Source: an uncultured Prosthecobacter sp.
GTDB lineage: Bacteria; Verrucomicrobiota; Verrucomicrobiia; Verrucomicrobiales; Verrucomicrobiaceae
Length of the DNA: 20,720 nucleotides
Assembly: GCA_947523045.1 (NCBI GenBank)
Contig: CANNUR010000027.1
Location: forward strand, 1 to 20,720
Direction: 5' to 3'
Shown here one piece after another: positions 1 through 7,002 of this stretch (position 1 is the stretch's first letter; every line of letters begins with the position of its first letter). The notes under the pieces are model-generated. The model saw nothing but the letters and a program-made list of their open reading frames with translations, searched no databases and had not been told where the DNA came from. The position numbers and the translations under genes were made by a program.

Positions 1-51
1 TCTCCTAATCTCCCACCAGCTCTCTACGCCATAGCTTATTTCAAGCTCTCT

Positions 52-73
52 GTGGCCGAAGTCTGGGGGCCAC
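52..73. promoter_or_regulatory. Inverted repeat upstream of the toxin-antitoxin genes, possible operator
   Basis: GTGGCC at 52-57 is matched by GGCCAC at 68-73 with a 10-base spacer, about 40 bases before the antitoxin start. RelB-type antitoxins usually repress their own promoter by binding such dyads, so this is a reasonable operator candidate. A TTGACG hexamer at 79-84 could be a -35 element, but no good -10 follows it. The assignment is inference from position and symmetry only. Confidence 0.3.
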
Positions 74-112
74 CTCACTTGACGATGTAGCCCATGTGTG
101 CTCACTTGTGTC

Positions 113-352
113 ATGCCAACCAAGGAAGCCGTGGTCAGAGCCCGTATTGATTCAAGGCTGAAGCGTGATTCAGAGGACATCCTTCGACAGCTTGGCCTCA
201 GCCAGACAGAGGCGATTCGAATGTTCTTCACCCAGATTGTCCGTAGAAGGGGATTGCCCTTCCCGGTCGTCCTTCAGCCAGACGACAACGACGACTTGTT
301 GCTGCCACGATCCAAGCGTCAGTCGGCCATCGACACTCTTTATGATGCCTGA
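113..352 (+). CDS. RelB/DinJ-family antitoxin
   Basis: A 79-residue protein with the N-terminal ribbon-helix-helix pattern of RelB/DinJ antitoxins. A basic strand (KEAVVRARIDSRLK) is followed by a helix (SEDILRQLGLSQTEAIRMFF) and the typical 'RRRGLPFPV' segment, then an acidic C-terminal tail that would wrap the toxin. The family binds DNA as a dimer, represses its own operon and neutralises the partner toxin. The ATG at 113 starts right at the domain. A GTG at 98 would add five residues with no benefit. No Shine-Dalgarno sequence is visible. The stop overlaps the toxin start, so the two are co-translated. Base composition is less GC-rich than the rest of the window, which suggests acquisition by transfer. 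Family call is strong; the exact toxin specificity is not readable from this gene. Confidence 0.85.
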   Translation: MPTKEAVVRARIDSRLKRDSEDILRQLGLSQTEAIRMFFTQIVRRRGLPFPVVLQPDDNDDLLLPRSKRQSAIDTLYDA

Positions 353-659
353 ACCCGGAGAGGTCTATCGAGTGGACTTGGGCATGGCCGGCAAGGTTCG
401 TTACTTTGTCGTCGTCTCTCGGCGCGACGAAGATCCTCCTCGCGCCTTGGCACTCTGTGTGCCCATCACAACTCAGAATCGAGGCTCGAAGTATGAGGTG
501 GAACTGCCACGCGTACGGTTTTTGCGAGAGCTGAGCTATGCGAATGTCCAAGGCCTGCAGGCCGTGCAGCATCATGAACTCGAGGGGCCGGTTGGCCGTT
601 TCACCGCCACAGCTATGGCAGCCATTCGAGACGCCCTCCGCTATGCGATGGAACTTTGA
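345..659 (+). CDS. MazF/PemK-type toxin (mRNA interferase)
   Basis: About 104 residues. The start GEVYRVDLG, the strand GKVRYFVVVSRR and the later PITTQNR stretch are the hallmark N-terminal half of the MazF/PemK fold. The Arg of the VVVSRR strand and the Thr of PIT correspond to active-site positions in characterised MazF enzymes. Members cleave single-stranded RNA at short sequences. Two adjacent ATGs (342 and 345) are possible starts; both lie inside the last codons of the antitoxin gene, so the genes overlap by about 8-11 bases and are translationally coupled. The partner is a RelB-type, not a MazE-type, antitoxin, so this is a hybrid module. Composition is lower in GC than the neighbours. 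The frame is intact and the length normal, so it is probably functional. Confidence 0.85.
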   Translation: MPEPGEVYRVDLGMAGKVRYFVVVSRRDEDPPRALALCVPITTQNRGSKYEVELPRVRFLRELSYANVQGLQAVQHHELEGPVGRFTATAMAAIRDALRYAMEL

Positions 660-793
660 TCGGTGAGGTGCACGCACGAACAACCAAGGCCGAACGTGGC
701 TCCGTATGAAGTCACAAGCTAGACTGAGGTCATGGCTGGAGAACTGCGCGCTCTCTGAGTGAAGCAGCGATCAGGTCCGTCTAGCAGGCGTTG

Positions 794-811
794 GGCCTGT
801 GCGAACAGGCC
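794..811 (+). other. Perfect hairpin with GNRA-type tetraloop
   Basis: GGCCTGT (794-800), loop GCGA (801-804), ACAGGCC (805-811). No T-run follows, so it does not look like an intrinsic terminator. It could be part of a structured RNA or chance in GC-rich spacer. Confidence 0.35.
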
Positions 812-883
812 GAGAAGAGGGTTCGCCAGATGCTGCAGGCTCAGAACAAAGGCCCGGGCCACCCCCACCCGCCAAAGCGCGAC

Positions 884-912
884 TTGCGCGCGGGGCGATG
901 TGGTCCAAAATG
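884..912 (+). promoter_or_regulatory. Candidate promoter of the aldolase gene
   Basis: TTGCGC (884-889) and AAAATG (907-912) are separated by 17 bases and lie 23 bases before the ATG at 936. The -10 match is weak. No Shine-Dalgarno sequence is present before the start codon. Confidence 0.25.
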
Positions 913-935
913 CGGGTCCACCCACCCACACGATC

Positions 936-1892
936 ATGGCCGACATCCAGACCAGCGCAGCCGACAAGAAGGAAAAGGAATTCTTCACCCACGTCCCCCA
1001 GGAGGCCCCCGGCTTCTTCCTCAAGGGCAGCCACCAGTACGACTGGGGCCTGAAGAACCGCCTCAGCAAGGTCTTCAACCCGAAGGACGGCCGCACCGTC
1101 ATGCTCGCCTTCGACCACGGCTACTTCCAGGGCCCGACCACCGGCCTGGAGCGCGTCGACCAGACCATCCTGCCGCTCGAACCCTACGCCGACTGCCTCA
1201 TGCTCACCCGCGGCATCCAGCGCAGCATCATCCCGGCCTCCACCCAGAAGGCCATCGCCCTGCGCGCCTCGGGCGGCACCTCGATGGTCAGCCCGATGGA
1301 GGAATGGGAAGGCGATCTCGACGGCAAGAAGGTGAAGTTTGGTCGCCCGGGCTTTGAGCCGCTGTCCAACGAGAGCACCGCCCTCAACATCGAGGAGGCG
1401 ATCCGCCTCAACGCCAGCGTGCTGGCCGTGCAGGTCTTTGTCGGCAGCGCCTACGAGCGCCAGAGCCTGAAGAACCTCACCGACCTCGTCGACGCCGCCA
1501 GCCGCTACGGCATCGGTGTCATGGGCGTCGTGGCCGTCGGCCGCGCGATGGCGCGCAACGCCCAGTATTTCCGCCTGGCGACCCGCATCATGGCGGAACT
1601 CGGCGCCAACGTCGTGAAGTGCTACTACACGGACGAAGGCTTCGACACGATCACCTCCTGCTGCCCGGTGCCGATCGTCATCGCCGGTGGCAAGAAGCTG
1701 CCGGAACTCGACGCGCTGAAGATGAGCTACAACGCCATCGAGCAGGGCGCGAGCGGCGTGGACATGGGTCGCAACATCTTCCAGAGCGACGCGCCGGTGG
1801 CGATGATGCGCGCAGTGCGCGGTGTGGTGCACGAGGGCCTGACGCCCGAGCAGGGCTACCAGATGTACCAGGATCTCAAGTCCCAGGGCTGA
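936..1892 (+). CDS. LsrF/DhnA-type class I aldolase
   Basis: A 318-residue cytoplasmic (beta/alpha)8 enzyme very like Escherichia coli LsrF along its length. Shared landmarks are WGLKNRLSKVFNP (37-49), TVMLAFDHGYFQGPTTGLER (54-73), TRGI (91-94), PVPIVIAGGKKLPE (244-257) and GASGVDMGRNIFQS (271-284). Lys228 in the VVKCYY strand matches the Schiff-base lysine. LsrF acts in autoinducer-2 breakdown, but no other lsr gene is here. Related proteins serve as fructose-1,6-bisphosphate aldolases, so a glycolytic role is equally possible. Relative to LsrF there is an extra segment of about 20 residues near 117-140, rich in charged residues. The ATG at 936 gives the LsrF-like N-terminus (MADIQT); no ribosome-binding sequence precedes it. 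Family certain, substrate not. Confidence 0.9.
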   Translation: MADIQTSAADKKEKEFFTHVPQEAPGFFLKGSHQYDWGLKNRLSKVFNPKDGRTVMLAFDHGYFQGPTTGLERVDQTILPLEPYADCLMLTRGIQRSIIPASTQKAIALRASGGTSMVSPMEEWEGDLDGKKVKFGRPGFEPLSNESTALNIEEAIRLNASVLAVQVFVGSAYERQSLKNLTDLVDAASRYGIGVMGVVAVGRAMARNAQYFRLATRIMAELGANVVKCYYTDEGFDTITSCCPVPIVIAGGKKLPELDALKMSYNAIEQGASGVDMGRNIFQSDAPVAMMRAVRGVVHEGLTPEQGYQMYQDLKSQG

Positions 1893-1906
1893 AGCCGTTG
1901 CCCCGA

Positions 1907-1930
1907 GGCAGGCGCTTGCGGGCGCCTGCC
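1907..1930 (+). other. Perfect 9-bp hairpin between the aldolase and ABC genes
   Basis: GGCAGGCGC (1907-1915) and GCGCCTGCC (1922-1930) flank a 6-base loop, 14 bases after the aldolase stop and 17 bases before the ABC ATPase start. No T-run follows. It could protect an mRNA 3' end or act as a factor-assisted terminator, but it is not a typical intrinsic terminator. Confidence 0.45.
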
Positions 1931-1947
1931 ATCCCCGTTTCCCAGGC

Positions 1948-2814
1948 ATGTCCGATTCCCCCGCCCAGACACCGGCTGTCTCCGTCGAGAACCTGACCAA
2001 GGTCTTCAAGGCCGGGCTCGGCAAGCGCGCCTTTGTGGCCGTGCGCGACATCTCCCTGACCGTCCGGGAAGGGGAGGTGTACGGCCTCATCGGTCCGAAC
2101 GGCTGCGGCAAGTCGACGACGATGAAAACGGTGCTCGGCCTGCTGGCACCGACCCGCGGTCGCACGGCGATCTTTGGTCGCTCCAGCACCGAGGTGGCCA
2201 GTCGCCAGGCGGTCGGCTTCCTGCCAGAGAACCCCTACTTTTACAAGCACCTCAACGGCCTCGAGACCCTGCTGTTTTACGGTCGCCTCTGCGGCCTGGC
2301 CGGCGCCGAGCTGCGCGATCGCGCCCGCGAGATGCTCGCCCTGACCGGCCTGGAGGACGCCGCCGATCGTCGGGTGGCCGGCTACTCGAAGGGCATGCTC
2401 CAGCGCCTCGGCCTGGCCCAGGCGCTGCTGCACCGCCCGCGTCTGGTGGTGCTCGATGAACCGACGGCCGGCGTTGATCCCTCCGGCTCGCGCAAGATTC
2501 GCGACCTCATCCTCGGCTTCCGCGAGCAGGGGCTCACCGTCCTGGTGACCAGTCACCTGCTCGAACAGATGCAGGAGGTCTGCGACCGGGTCGGCATCAT
2601 GGCGCACGGGCGCATGGTGCGCGAGGGCCGGCTCGATGAGTTGATCGCGGTTGAGGACCAGACCGAACTCGTCCTGCGCGATGCCTCGCCCGAGTTGCTG
2701 GCCGAGATCCGTGCCCTGGTCGAGCGCGACGGCAAGGCTGGCATCGTGCACAGCGGCCAGCCGCGCACCACCCTGGAGCGCCTCTTCCTGGAAGCCACGG
2801 AGGACAAGCCATGA
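1948..2814 (+). CDS. ABC transporter ATP-binding subunit (ABC-2 type)
   Basis: A 288-residue ATPase with Walker A GPNGCGKST (49-57), a Q-loop region of the FLPEN form (91-95), signature YSKGMLQRLG (146-155), Walker B LVVLDE (166-171) and the switch His203 in TSHLLEQ. These features fit the NatA/BcrA/GldA-like group, which powers single-domain ABC-2 permeases. All catalytic elements are intact. A C-terminal ~75-residue extension is normal for this group. Its stop overlaps the permease start (ATGA at 2811-2814), so ATPase and permease are translationally coupled. Substrate cannot be deduced from the sequence. The start codon at 1948 has no clear Shine-Dalgarno sequence. Confidence 0.92.
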   Translation: MSDSPAQTPAVSVENLTKVFKAGLGKRAFVAVRDISLTVREGEVYGLIGPNGCGKSTTMKTVLGLLAPTRGRTAIFGRSSTEVASRQAVGFLPENPYFYKHLNGLETLLFYGRLCGLAGAELRDRAREMLALTGLEDAADRRVAGYSKGMLQRLGLAQALLHRPRLVVLDEPTAGVDPSGSRKIRDLILGFREQGLTVLVTSHLLEQMQEVCDRVGIMAHGRMVREGRLDELIAVEDQTELVLRDASPELLAEIRALVERDGKAGIVHSGQPRTTLERLFLEATEDKP

Positions 2815-3695
2815 CAGCCTACCGCGCCTTTTCGCCCGCCCGCATCTGGACCCTGGCCACCGCCACGGTGACCCAGCTGCTGCGCATGAAGATCCTGTTC
2901 TTCCTGCTCGCCTTCAGCGTGCTCGTCGTCGCCGCCGGCTTCGCCTTCCCGGTGCTCAACCCCGAGCAGCAGTTGAAGCTGTTGAAGGACGTCTCCTTCG
3001 GTGCCCTGCAGGTCTTCAGCCTGGTCATTGCCATCGTCGCCACCGCCCTGCTGCTGCCGCGCGACCTCGAGGACCGCACGCTCTACACCATCCTGTCCAA
3101 GCCGGTGCCGCGCCATGAATACCTGCTCGGCAAGCTGCTCGGCGTGCTGCTGCTCATCGGCGCCGGCCTGCTGCTCATGGACCTGGCCTTCAGCGCCGTG
3201 CTCTGGCTGCGCGAAAAACTGCTGCTCGCCCAGATCATCCAAGCGCTCGAGGCGAAGACACCGGAGGCGGTGGCCCAGCTTGAAGCCATCGTCAGCAAGC
3301 ACGGCCTGACCTGGAGCCTGCATCTCGGCGTGCTGGCGGTGTTCTGGAAGGCGGCCGTGGTCGCCGCCCTCGCCCTGATGATCTCCTGCTTCGCCAGCAG
3401 CACGCTGTTCACGGTCGTGGTCACCTTCTGCATCGTCATCATCGGTCACGGCCAGGGCCTGATCCGCGAGTACTTCCTGCAGGGGGGCACCCTGGCCGAG
3501 CCGGTCAAGAAACTGCTGTCCGCCCTGCTCGCCATCGTCACGCCCGACCTCGGCGTCTTTGATGTGGTCGACAACGTCATCAACGGCGAATCGGTCGGCG
3601 CCAGCGCGGCGCTGGCGATGAGCGGCACCGCCTTGCTCTACCTCACCGGTTACGCGGTGGTTTCGCACCTGCTGTTCGTCGAAAAGGAGCTCTGA
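2811..3695 (+). CDS. ABC-2 type permease subunit
   Basis: A 294-residue integral membrane protein with about six hydrophobic segments, near residues 29-46, 62-83, 103-132, 172-196, 197-216 and 264-289. The segment after the second helix carries LLPRDLEDRTLYTILSKPVP, the coupling-type motif seen in ABC-2 permeases of the NatB/NosY-like class. Between the third and fourth membrane segments lies a hydrophilic stretch of about 40 residues. It overlaps the ATPase gene by four bases and the next gene by one codon edge (TGATG at 3693-3697), so all three form one operon. It probably exports or extracts something at the inner membrane; the substrate is unknown. Confidence 0.88.
   Translation: MTAYRAFSPARIWTLATATVTQLLRMKILFFLLAFSVLVVAAGFAFPVLNPEQQLKLLKDVSFGALQVFSLVIAIVATALLLPRDLEDRTLYTILSKPVPRHEYLLGKLLGVLLLIGAGLLLMDLAFSAVLWLREKLLLAQIIQALEAKTPEAVAQLEAIVSKHGLTWSLHLGVLAVFWKAAVVAALALMISCFASSTLFTVVVTFCIVIIGHGQGLIREYFLQGGTLAEPVKKLLSALLAIVTPDLGVFDVVDNVINGESVGASAALAMSGTALLYLTGYAVVSHLLFVEKEL
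3684..3689 (+). promoter_or_regulatory. Strong ribosome-binding site inside the operon
   Basis: AAGGAG lies five bases before the ATG at 3695 and within the last codons of the permease gene. It is one of the few clear Shine-Dalgarno sequences in the window and fixes the start of the downstream gene. Confidence 0.7.
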
Positions 3696-4486
3696 TGAAG
3701 CGCCGCCTCCAGGCCCTCTCCGTCCTGCTGCTGCTCGGCCTGGTCAAGCTGCCGGTTGAGCAGGCCGCCACCGCCACCCTGCGCGAGGCCCGTCTGCTCA
3801 CGCCGATGCCCGACTTCGGCCTGCGCGACCAGCTCGGTCAAATGAGCTTCGCCGCCTCGCTCGGCGGCCTGCGTTCACTGGTCGCCAGCTTCACCTACTT
3901 GCGCGCCTACAACGCCTGGGAAAACGTCAACTGGGCGGCGGTCGACAGCCTGTTCCAGATCACCACCCGCCTGCAGCCGCGCTACGAGCACTACTGGGAT
4001 GAGGCCGCCTGGCACATGGCCTACAACGCCGCCTCGCACTACCTCAACGACACGTCGCTCAACCCGGCGGTGCGCGGCAAGCTCTTCCACGAGCACATCC
4101 GCCGCGGCCATGACATCCTGCTCGAGGGCCTGCGCGTGCTGCCCGAGGAACCCCGGCTGTGGAACGCGCTGGCCGAACTCTACGAGCGACGCACCTACGA
4201 GCCGGCGCGCGCAGCCGAGTGCTACCTGAAGATGGCCGAGCTGACCGGCAACGCCCGCTTCCGCCGCTTTGCCGGCTACCAGTTCGCCCAGGCGGCCGAC
4301 CCGGCCCACTGGCAGCGCGGCTACGACCTGCTGCGCGCCGCCTACGACCAGAAGCAGCGGCCGCCGACCCTGATCAACACCCTCAAGGATCTGGAAAAGA
4401 AGCTCGACGTGCCGGCCGAACGCCGCATTCCCGAGGGCTACGTGCCACTGCCGAACGCTGCCGCCACGAACAGTGGGCCAAGCTGA
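3695..4486 (+). CDS. Exported or membrane-anchored helical-repeat protein, third gene of the ABC operon
   Basis: A 263-residue protein with an N-terminal basic-hydrophobic segment (residues 1-20), a likely signal anchor or signal peptide. The rest is helical and rich in aromatic and Ala/Leu/Arg residues. Segments such as HDILLEGLRVLPEEPRLWNA and LAELYERRTYEPARAAECYL resemble TPR-like helical pairs, and an earlier stretch (YEHYWDEAAWHMAYNAASHY) looks like another. No enzyme motif is visible. The start is fixed by AAGGAG and the TGATG overlap with the permease. Tight coupling suggests it works with the ABC pair, perhaps as a periplasm-facing partner. I do not recognise a named family; the repeat call is inference from the spacing of Trp/Tyr/Leu residues. 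Confidence 0.65.
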   Translation: MKRRLQALSVLLLLGLVKLPVEQAATATLREARLLTPMPDFGLRDQLGQMSFAASLGGLRSLVASFTYLRAYNAWENVNWAAVDSLFQITTRLQPRYEHYWDEAAWHMAYNAASHYLNDTSLNPAVRGKLFHEHIRRGHDILLEGLRVLPEEPRLWNALAELYERRTYEPARAAECYLKMAELTGNARFRRFAGYQFAQAADPAHWQRGYDLLRAAYDQKQRPPTLINTLKDLEKKLDVPAERRIPEGYVPLPNAAATNSGPS

Positions 4487-4532
4487 GTGCCGCGCGTTTG
4501 CAAAACTCCGCGACTGCGACGATGGAAGCGCC

Positions 4533-5903
4533 GTGAGCGACGACCTTTTTGCCTCCCCGGATGCCGGCGCCGCGGCGATCGACGCCGCGCCGGACGCGCC
4601 ACTGGCCGCGCGCATGCGTCCGCGCAGCCTGGCCGAGTACGCCGGCCAGGGCCACATCCTCGGCGAGGGCAAGCTGCTGCGCCGCGCGGTACAGTCGGAC
4701 CGCTTTTCCTCGATCCTGCTCTACGGCCCGCCCGGCGTCGGCAAGACGACCCTGGCGCACATCATCAGCCTGGAAACCAAGGCGCGTTTTGTCACCCTCA
4801 GCGGCGTCGAGAGCAGCGTCGCCGACATCCGCCGCGAGGCCGAGGCCGCCCAGCGCCTGAAGCGTCTCAACGGCCAGGCCACGATCCTGTTTGTCGACGA
4901 GATCCACCGCTTCAACAAGGCCCAGCAGGACGTGCTGCTGCCCCACCTCGAGCGCGGCACCCTGCGCTTCATTGGTGCCACCACCCACAACCCGTTTTTC
5001 TACGTCAACAGCCCGCTGGTCAGTCGCTCCCAGGTCTTCACCCTTGAACCGCTCGGCATCGCCGAGCTTGAGTCGCTCATGGCGCGTGCCCTCGCCGACC
5101 GCGAACGCGGCCTCGGCACGCAGCAGGCCGTGCTAACCCCACAGGCGGCGCGCCACCTGGCCACCATTGCCGAGGGCGATGCCCGCAAGTGCCTCAACGC
5201 CCTCGAACTCGCCGTGCTGTCGACCCCGCCCGACGCCGAGGGCCGGGTCATTGTCGATCTCGCCGCCGCCGAGCAGTCGGTCCAGCAGAAGACCGTCGTG
5301 TATGACGGCGATGGCGACGCCCACTACGACACCGCCAGCGCCTTCATCAAGTCGATGCGCGCCTCCGATCCCGATGCGGCGGTGTACTGGCTGGCCAAGA
5401 TGCTGCATGCCGGCGAGGACATCCGCTTCATTGCCCGGCGCATCGTCATTGCCGCCAGCGAGGACGTCGGTCTGGCCGACAGCAATGCTTTGCGCGTCGC
5501 CGTGGCGGCCCAGCAGGCGGTCGAGTCCATCGGCATGCCCGAGGCGCGCATCCTGCTCTCGCACGCGGTCATCTACATCGCCACCGCGCCGAAGAGCAAT
5601 CGCGCCTATGCCGCCATCAACGCCGCACTCGAGGACGTGCGCGGCGCCCGCACCCTGCCGGTGCCCAAGCACCTGCGCGATTCGCATTATGCCGGCGCCA
5701 AGCAGTTCGGCCATGGCGAGGGCTACCTGTACCCGCATGACTTTGAGGGGGGCTTTGTGCCGCAGCGCTGCCTGGAGGGCGGTCGCGTGTATTACGAGCC
5801 GACCACGAATGGCCTGGAGGGACGCATCAAGGAGCGACTCGATCACTACCGCCGCGAGTGGGAAAAGGCCGCGCGCGGCGCCACCGAACCACCCCCACCC
5901 TGA
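4533..5903 (+). CDS. rarA: Replication-associated recombination protein A (RarA/MgsA family AAA+ ATPase)
   Basis: A 456-residue AAA+ ATPase of the RarA/Mgs1/WRNIP1 family, which acts at stalled replication forks and gapped DNA. It opens with PLAARMRPRSLAEYAGQGHI, as in known RarA proteins. Walker A is GPPGVGKTT (65-73), Walker B ILFVDEIHRFNK (118-129), sensor 1 FIGATTHNPFF (147-157) and the arginine region LVSRSQ (162-167). The C-terminal half has the family's tetramer-forming helices and ends with KEHL-like PKHLRDSHYAG and a YLYPHDFEGGFVPQ stretch. Length is normal. The GTG at 4533 gives MSDDLFA; an ATG at 4608 would cut the conserved N-terminus. It starts 46 bases after the preceding stop and may be read in the same transcript. 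Confidence 0.93.
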   Translation: MSDDLFASPDAGAAAIDAAPDAPLAARMRPRSLAEYAGQGHILGEGKLLRRAVQSDRFSSILLYGPPGVGKTTLAHIISLETKARFVTLSGVESSVADIRREAEAAQRLKRLNGQATILFVDEIHRFNKAQQDVLLPHLERGTLRFIGATTHNPFFYVNSPLVSRSQVFTLEPLGIAELESLMARALADRERGLGTQQAVLTPQAARHLATIAEGDARKCLNALELAVLSTPPDAEGRVIVDLAAAEQSVQQKTVVYDGDGDAHYDTASAFIKSMRASDPDAAVYWLAKMLHAGEDIRFIARRIVIAASEDVGLADSNALRVAVAAQQAVESIGMPEARILLSHAVIYIATAPKSNRAYAAINAALEDVRGARTLPVPKHLRDSHYAGAKQFGHGEGYLYPHDFEGGFVPQRCLEGGRVYYEPTTNGLEGRIKERLDHYRREWEKAARGATEPPPP

Positions 5904-5976
5904 GCCGCGGCACCCGCCGTTGCCTCCGCGCAAGATGGCGCTGGAGTCGCGCGGCGGGGCGCGTATGACTGTCACC

Positions 5977-7002
5977 ATGAAACCCGCATTCCTGACCCTC
6001 GCCCTGGCGCTGCTGACCGCGCTGGCGCTGCCGGCCCAGCAGGCCGAGATCGTCTCGGTCCAGAAGATCTGGGACAAGGCGCCGCACAACGCCTTCACCG
6101 ACCTCGTCCGCTTCAAGAACCTCTTCCTCTGCTGCTTCCGCGAGGGCAATGGCCATGTCGGCGGCGACGGCGTCATCCGCGTGCTCATTTCGTCGAGTGG
6201 CGACACCTGGGTGGACTACGCCACGATTGCCGAGGCCGGGGTTGACCTGCGCGATCCGAAGTTCCAGGTCACGCCCGATGGCAAGCAGCTCTACCTGCTC
6301 TGCGGTGGCTCGATCTACGAGGGCACCCAGCTCAAGGGCCGGCGGCCGCGCTATGCAACCTCGATCGATGGCAAGGTCTGGACCCCGCCGCAGAAGCTGC
6401 TGGCCGAAGGCGACTGGCTCTGGCGGGTGACGGTGAACCCGGCCGACAGCAAGTTTTATGGGGCCGCCTACAATTGCTACCCGACCACGGGCGGACCGAA
6501 GTTTGAGGACGAGTGGTCGCTGAAAACCTACAGCAGCGCCGATGGCCGCGTCTGGCAGCTCTCCTCGATCCTGCAGGTGCCCGGCCAGCCCAACGAAACG
6601 ACCCTGCGCTTCCTCAAGGATGGCTCGGCAGTGGCGCTCGTACGCCGGGAGGCCGGCGACCGCAAGGGCGCGATCGGCGTCGCCCAGGCGCCCTACCGCC
6701 AGTGGACCTGGACGGCGCTGTCGGTGCCGCTTGGCGGGCCGAACTTCATTGAATTGCCCGATGGCTCGCTTGTCGCCGGCTCGCGCGGCTTTGGGCAGAC
6801 GCCGGGACCGCACATGGTGCTCTACAAGATGACCAAGACCGGTTTGGAACCCCTGCTGGAACTGCCCAGCGGCGGCGACTGCAGTTATCCCGGCCTCGTC
6901 TGGCACGAGGGCCAGCTGCATGTCAGCTACTACTCCAGCCACGAAGGCAAGTCGGCCATCTACCACGCGCGCGTGCGCCTGCCCTGGGTGAAGGAACCAT
7001 GA
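5977..7002 (+). CDS. Secreted sialidase-like BNR beta-propeller protein
   Basis: A 341-residue protein with a clear signal peptide (residues 1-21, cleavage near LPAQ-QAE). The mature part shows Asp-box/BNR elements: ISSSGDTW (71-78), SIDGKVW (129-135) and SSADGRVW (186-193). It also has an FREG arginine motif (54-57), DLRDPKF (90-96), and a C-terminal SYPGLVW...SYYSSHEGKSAIY stretch typical of bacterial sialidase-like proteins. It would sit outside the cytoplasm and cleave or bind glycans, but true sialidase activity is not proven by these motifs. The ATG at 5977 gives the best signal peptide; an in-frame ATG at 5965 adds four residues. A TATGAC hexamer at 5964-5969 could be a -10 element. 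Its stop overlaps the folA start. Confidence 0.8.
   Translation: MKPAFLTLALALLTALALPAQQAEIVSVQKIWDKAPHNAFTDLVRFKNLFLCCFREGNGHVGGDGVIRVLISSSGDTWVDYATIAEAGVDLRDPKFQVTPDGKQLYLLCGGSIYEGTQLKGRRPRYATSIDGKVWTPPQKLLAEGDWLWRVTVNPADSKFYGAAYNCYPTTGGPKFEDEWSLKTYSSADGRVWQLSSILQVPGQPNETTLRFLKDGSAVALVRREAGDRKGAIGVAQAPYRQWTWTALSVPLGGPNFIELPDGSLVAGSRGFGQTPGPHMVLYKMTKTGLEPLLELPSGGDCSYPGLVWHEGQLHVSYYSSHEGKSAIYHARVRLPWVKEP
6991..6995 (+). promoter_or_regulatory. Ribosome-binding site of folA
   Basis: AAGGA lies three bases before the ATG at 6999, inside the last codons of the sialidase-like gene. With the ATGA overlap it indicates translational coupling. Confidence 0.5.

Larger units (their letters stand above)
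660..935. other. Non-coding stretch between the toxin gene and the aldolase gene
   Basis: No convincing gene on either strand. Composition shifts from the lower-GC toxin-antitoxin patch to the GC-rich chromosome near 730-760, which may mark the edge of an inserted segment. It holds a perfect 7-base-pair hairpin with a GCGA (GNRA-type) tetraloop at 794-811. A promoter-like pair, TTGCGC at 884-889 and AAAATG at 907-912 with a 17-base spacer, lies before the aldolase start at 936. Confidence 0.5.

Noticed and set aside
750..790. GAAGCAGC and ATCAGGTCCG resembling the conserved core of signal recognition particle RNA
   Set aside because: The order of the two elements is reversed relative to SRP RNA and no flanking helix encloses them; treated as chance.
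771..2189. Long antisense open frame over the aldolase and ABC genes
   Set aside because: Low-complexity Ala/Gly/Val/His-rich translation, a normal shadow of GC-rich coding sequence; the plus-strand aldolase and ABC genes explain the region.
2553..3668. Antisense frame with a Gln/Glu/His-rich product
   Set aside because: Shadow of the permease gene; no family pattern and biased composition.
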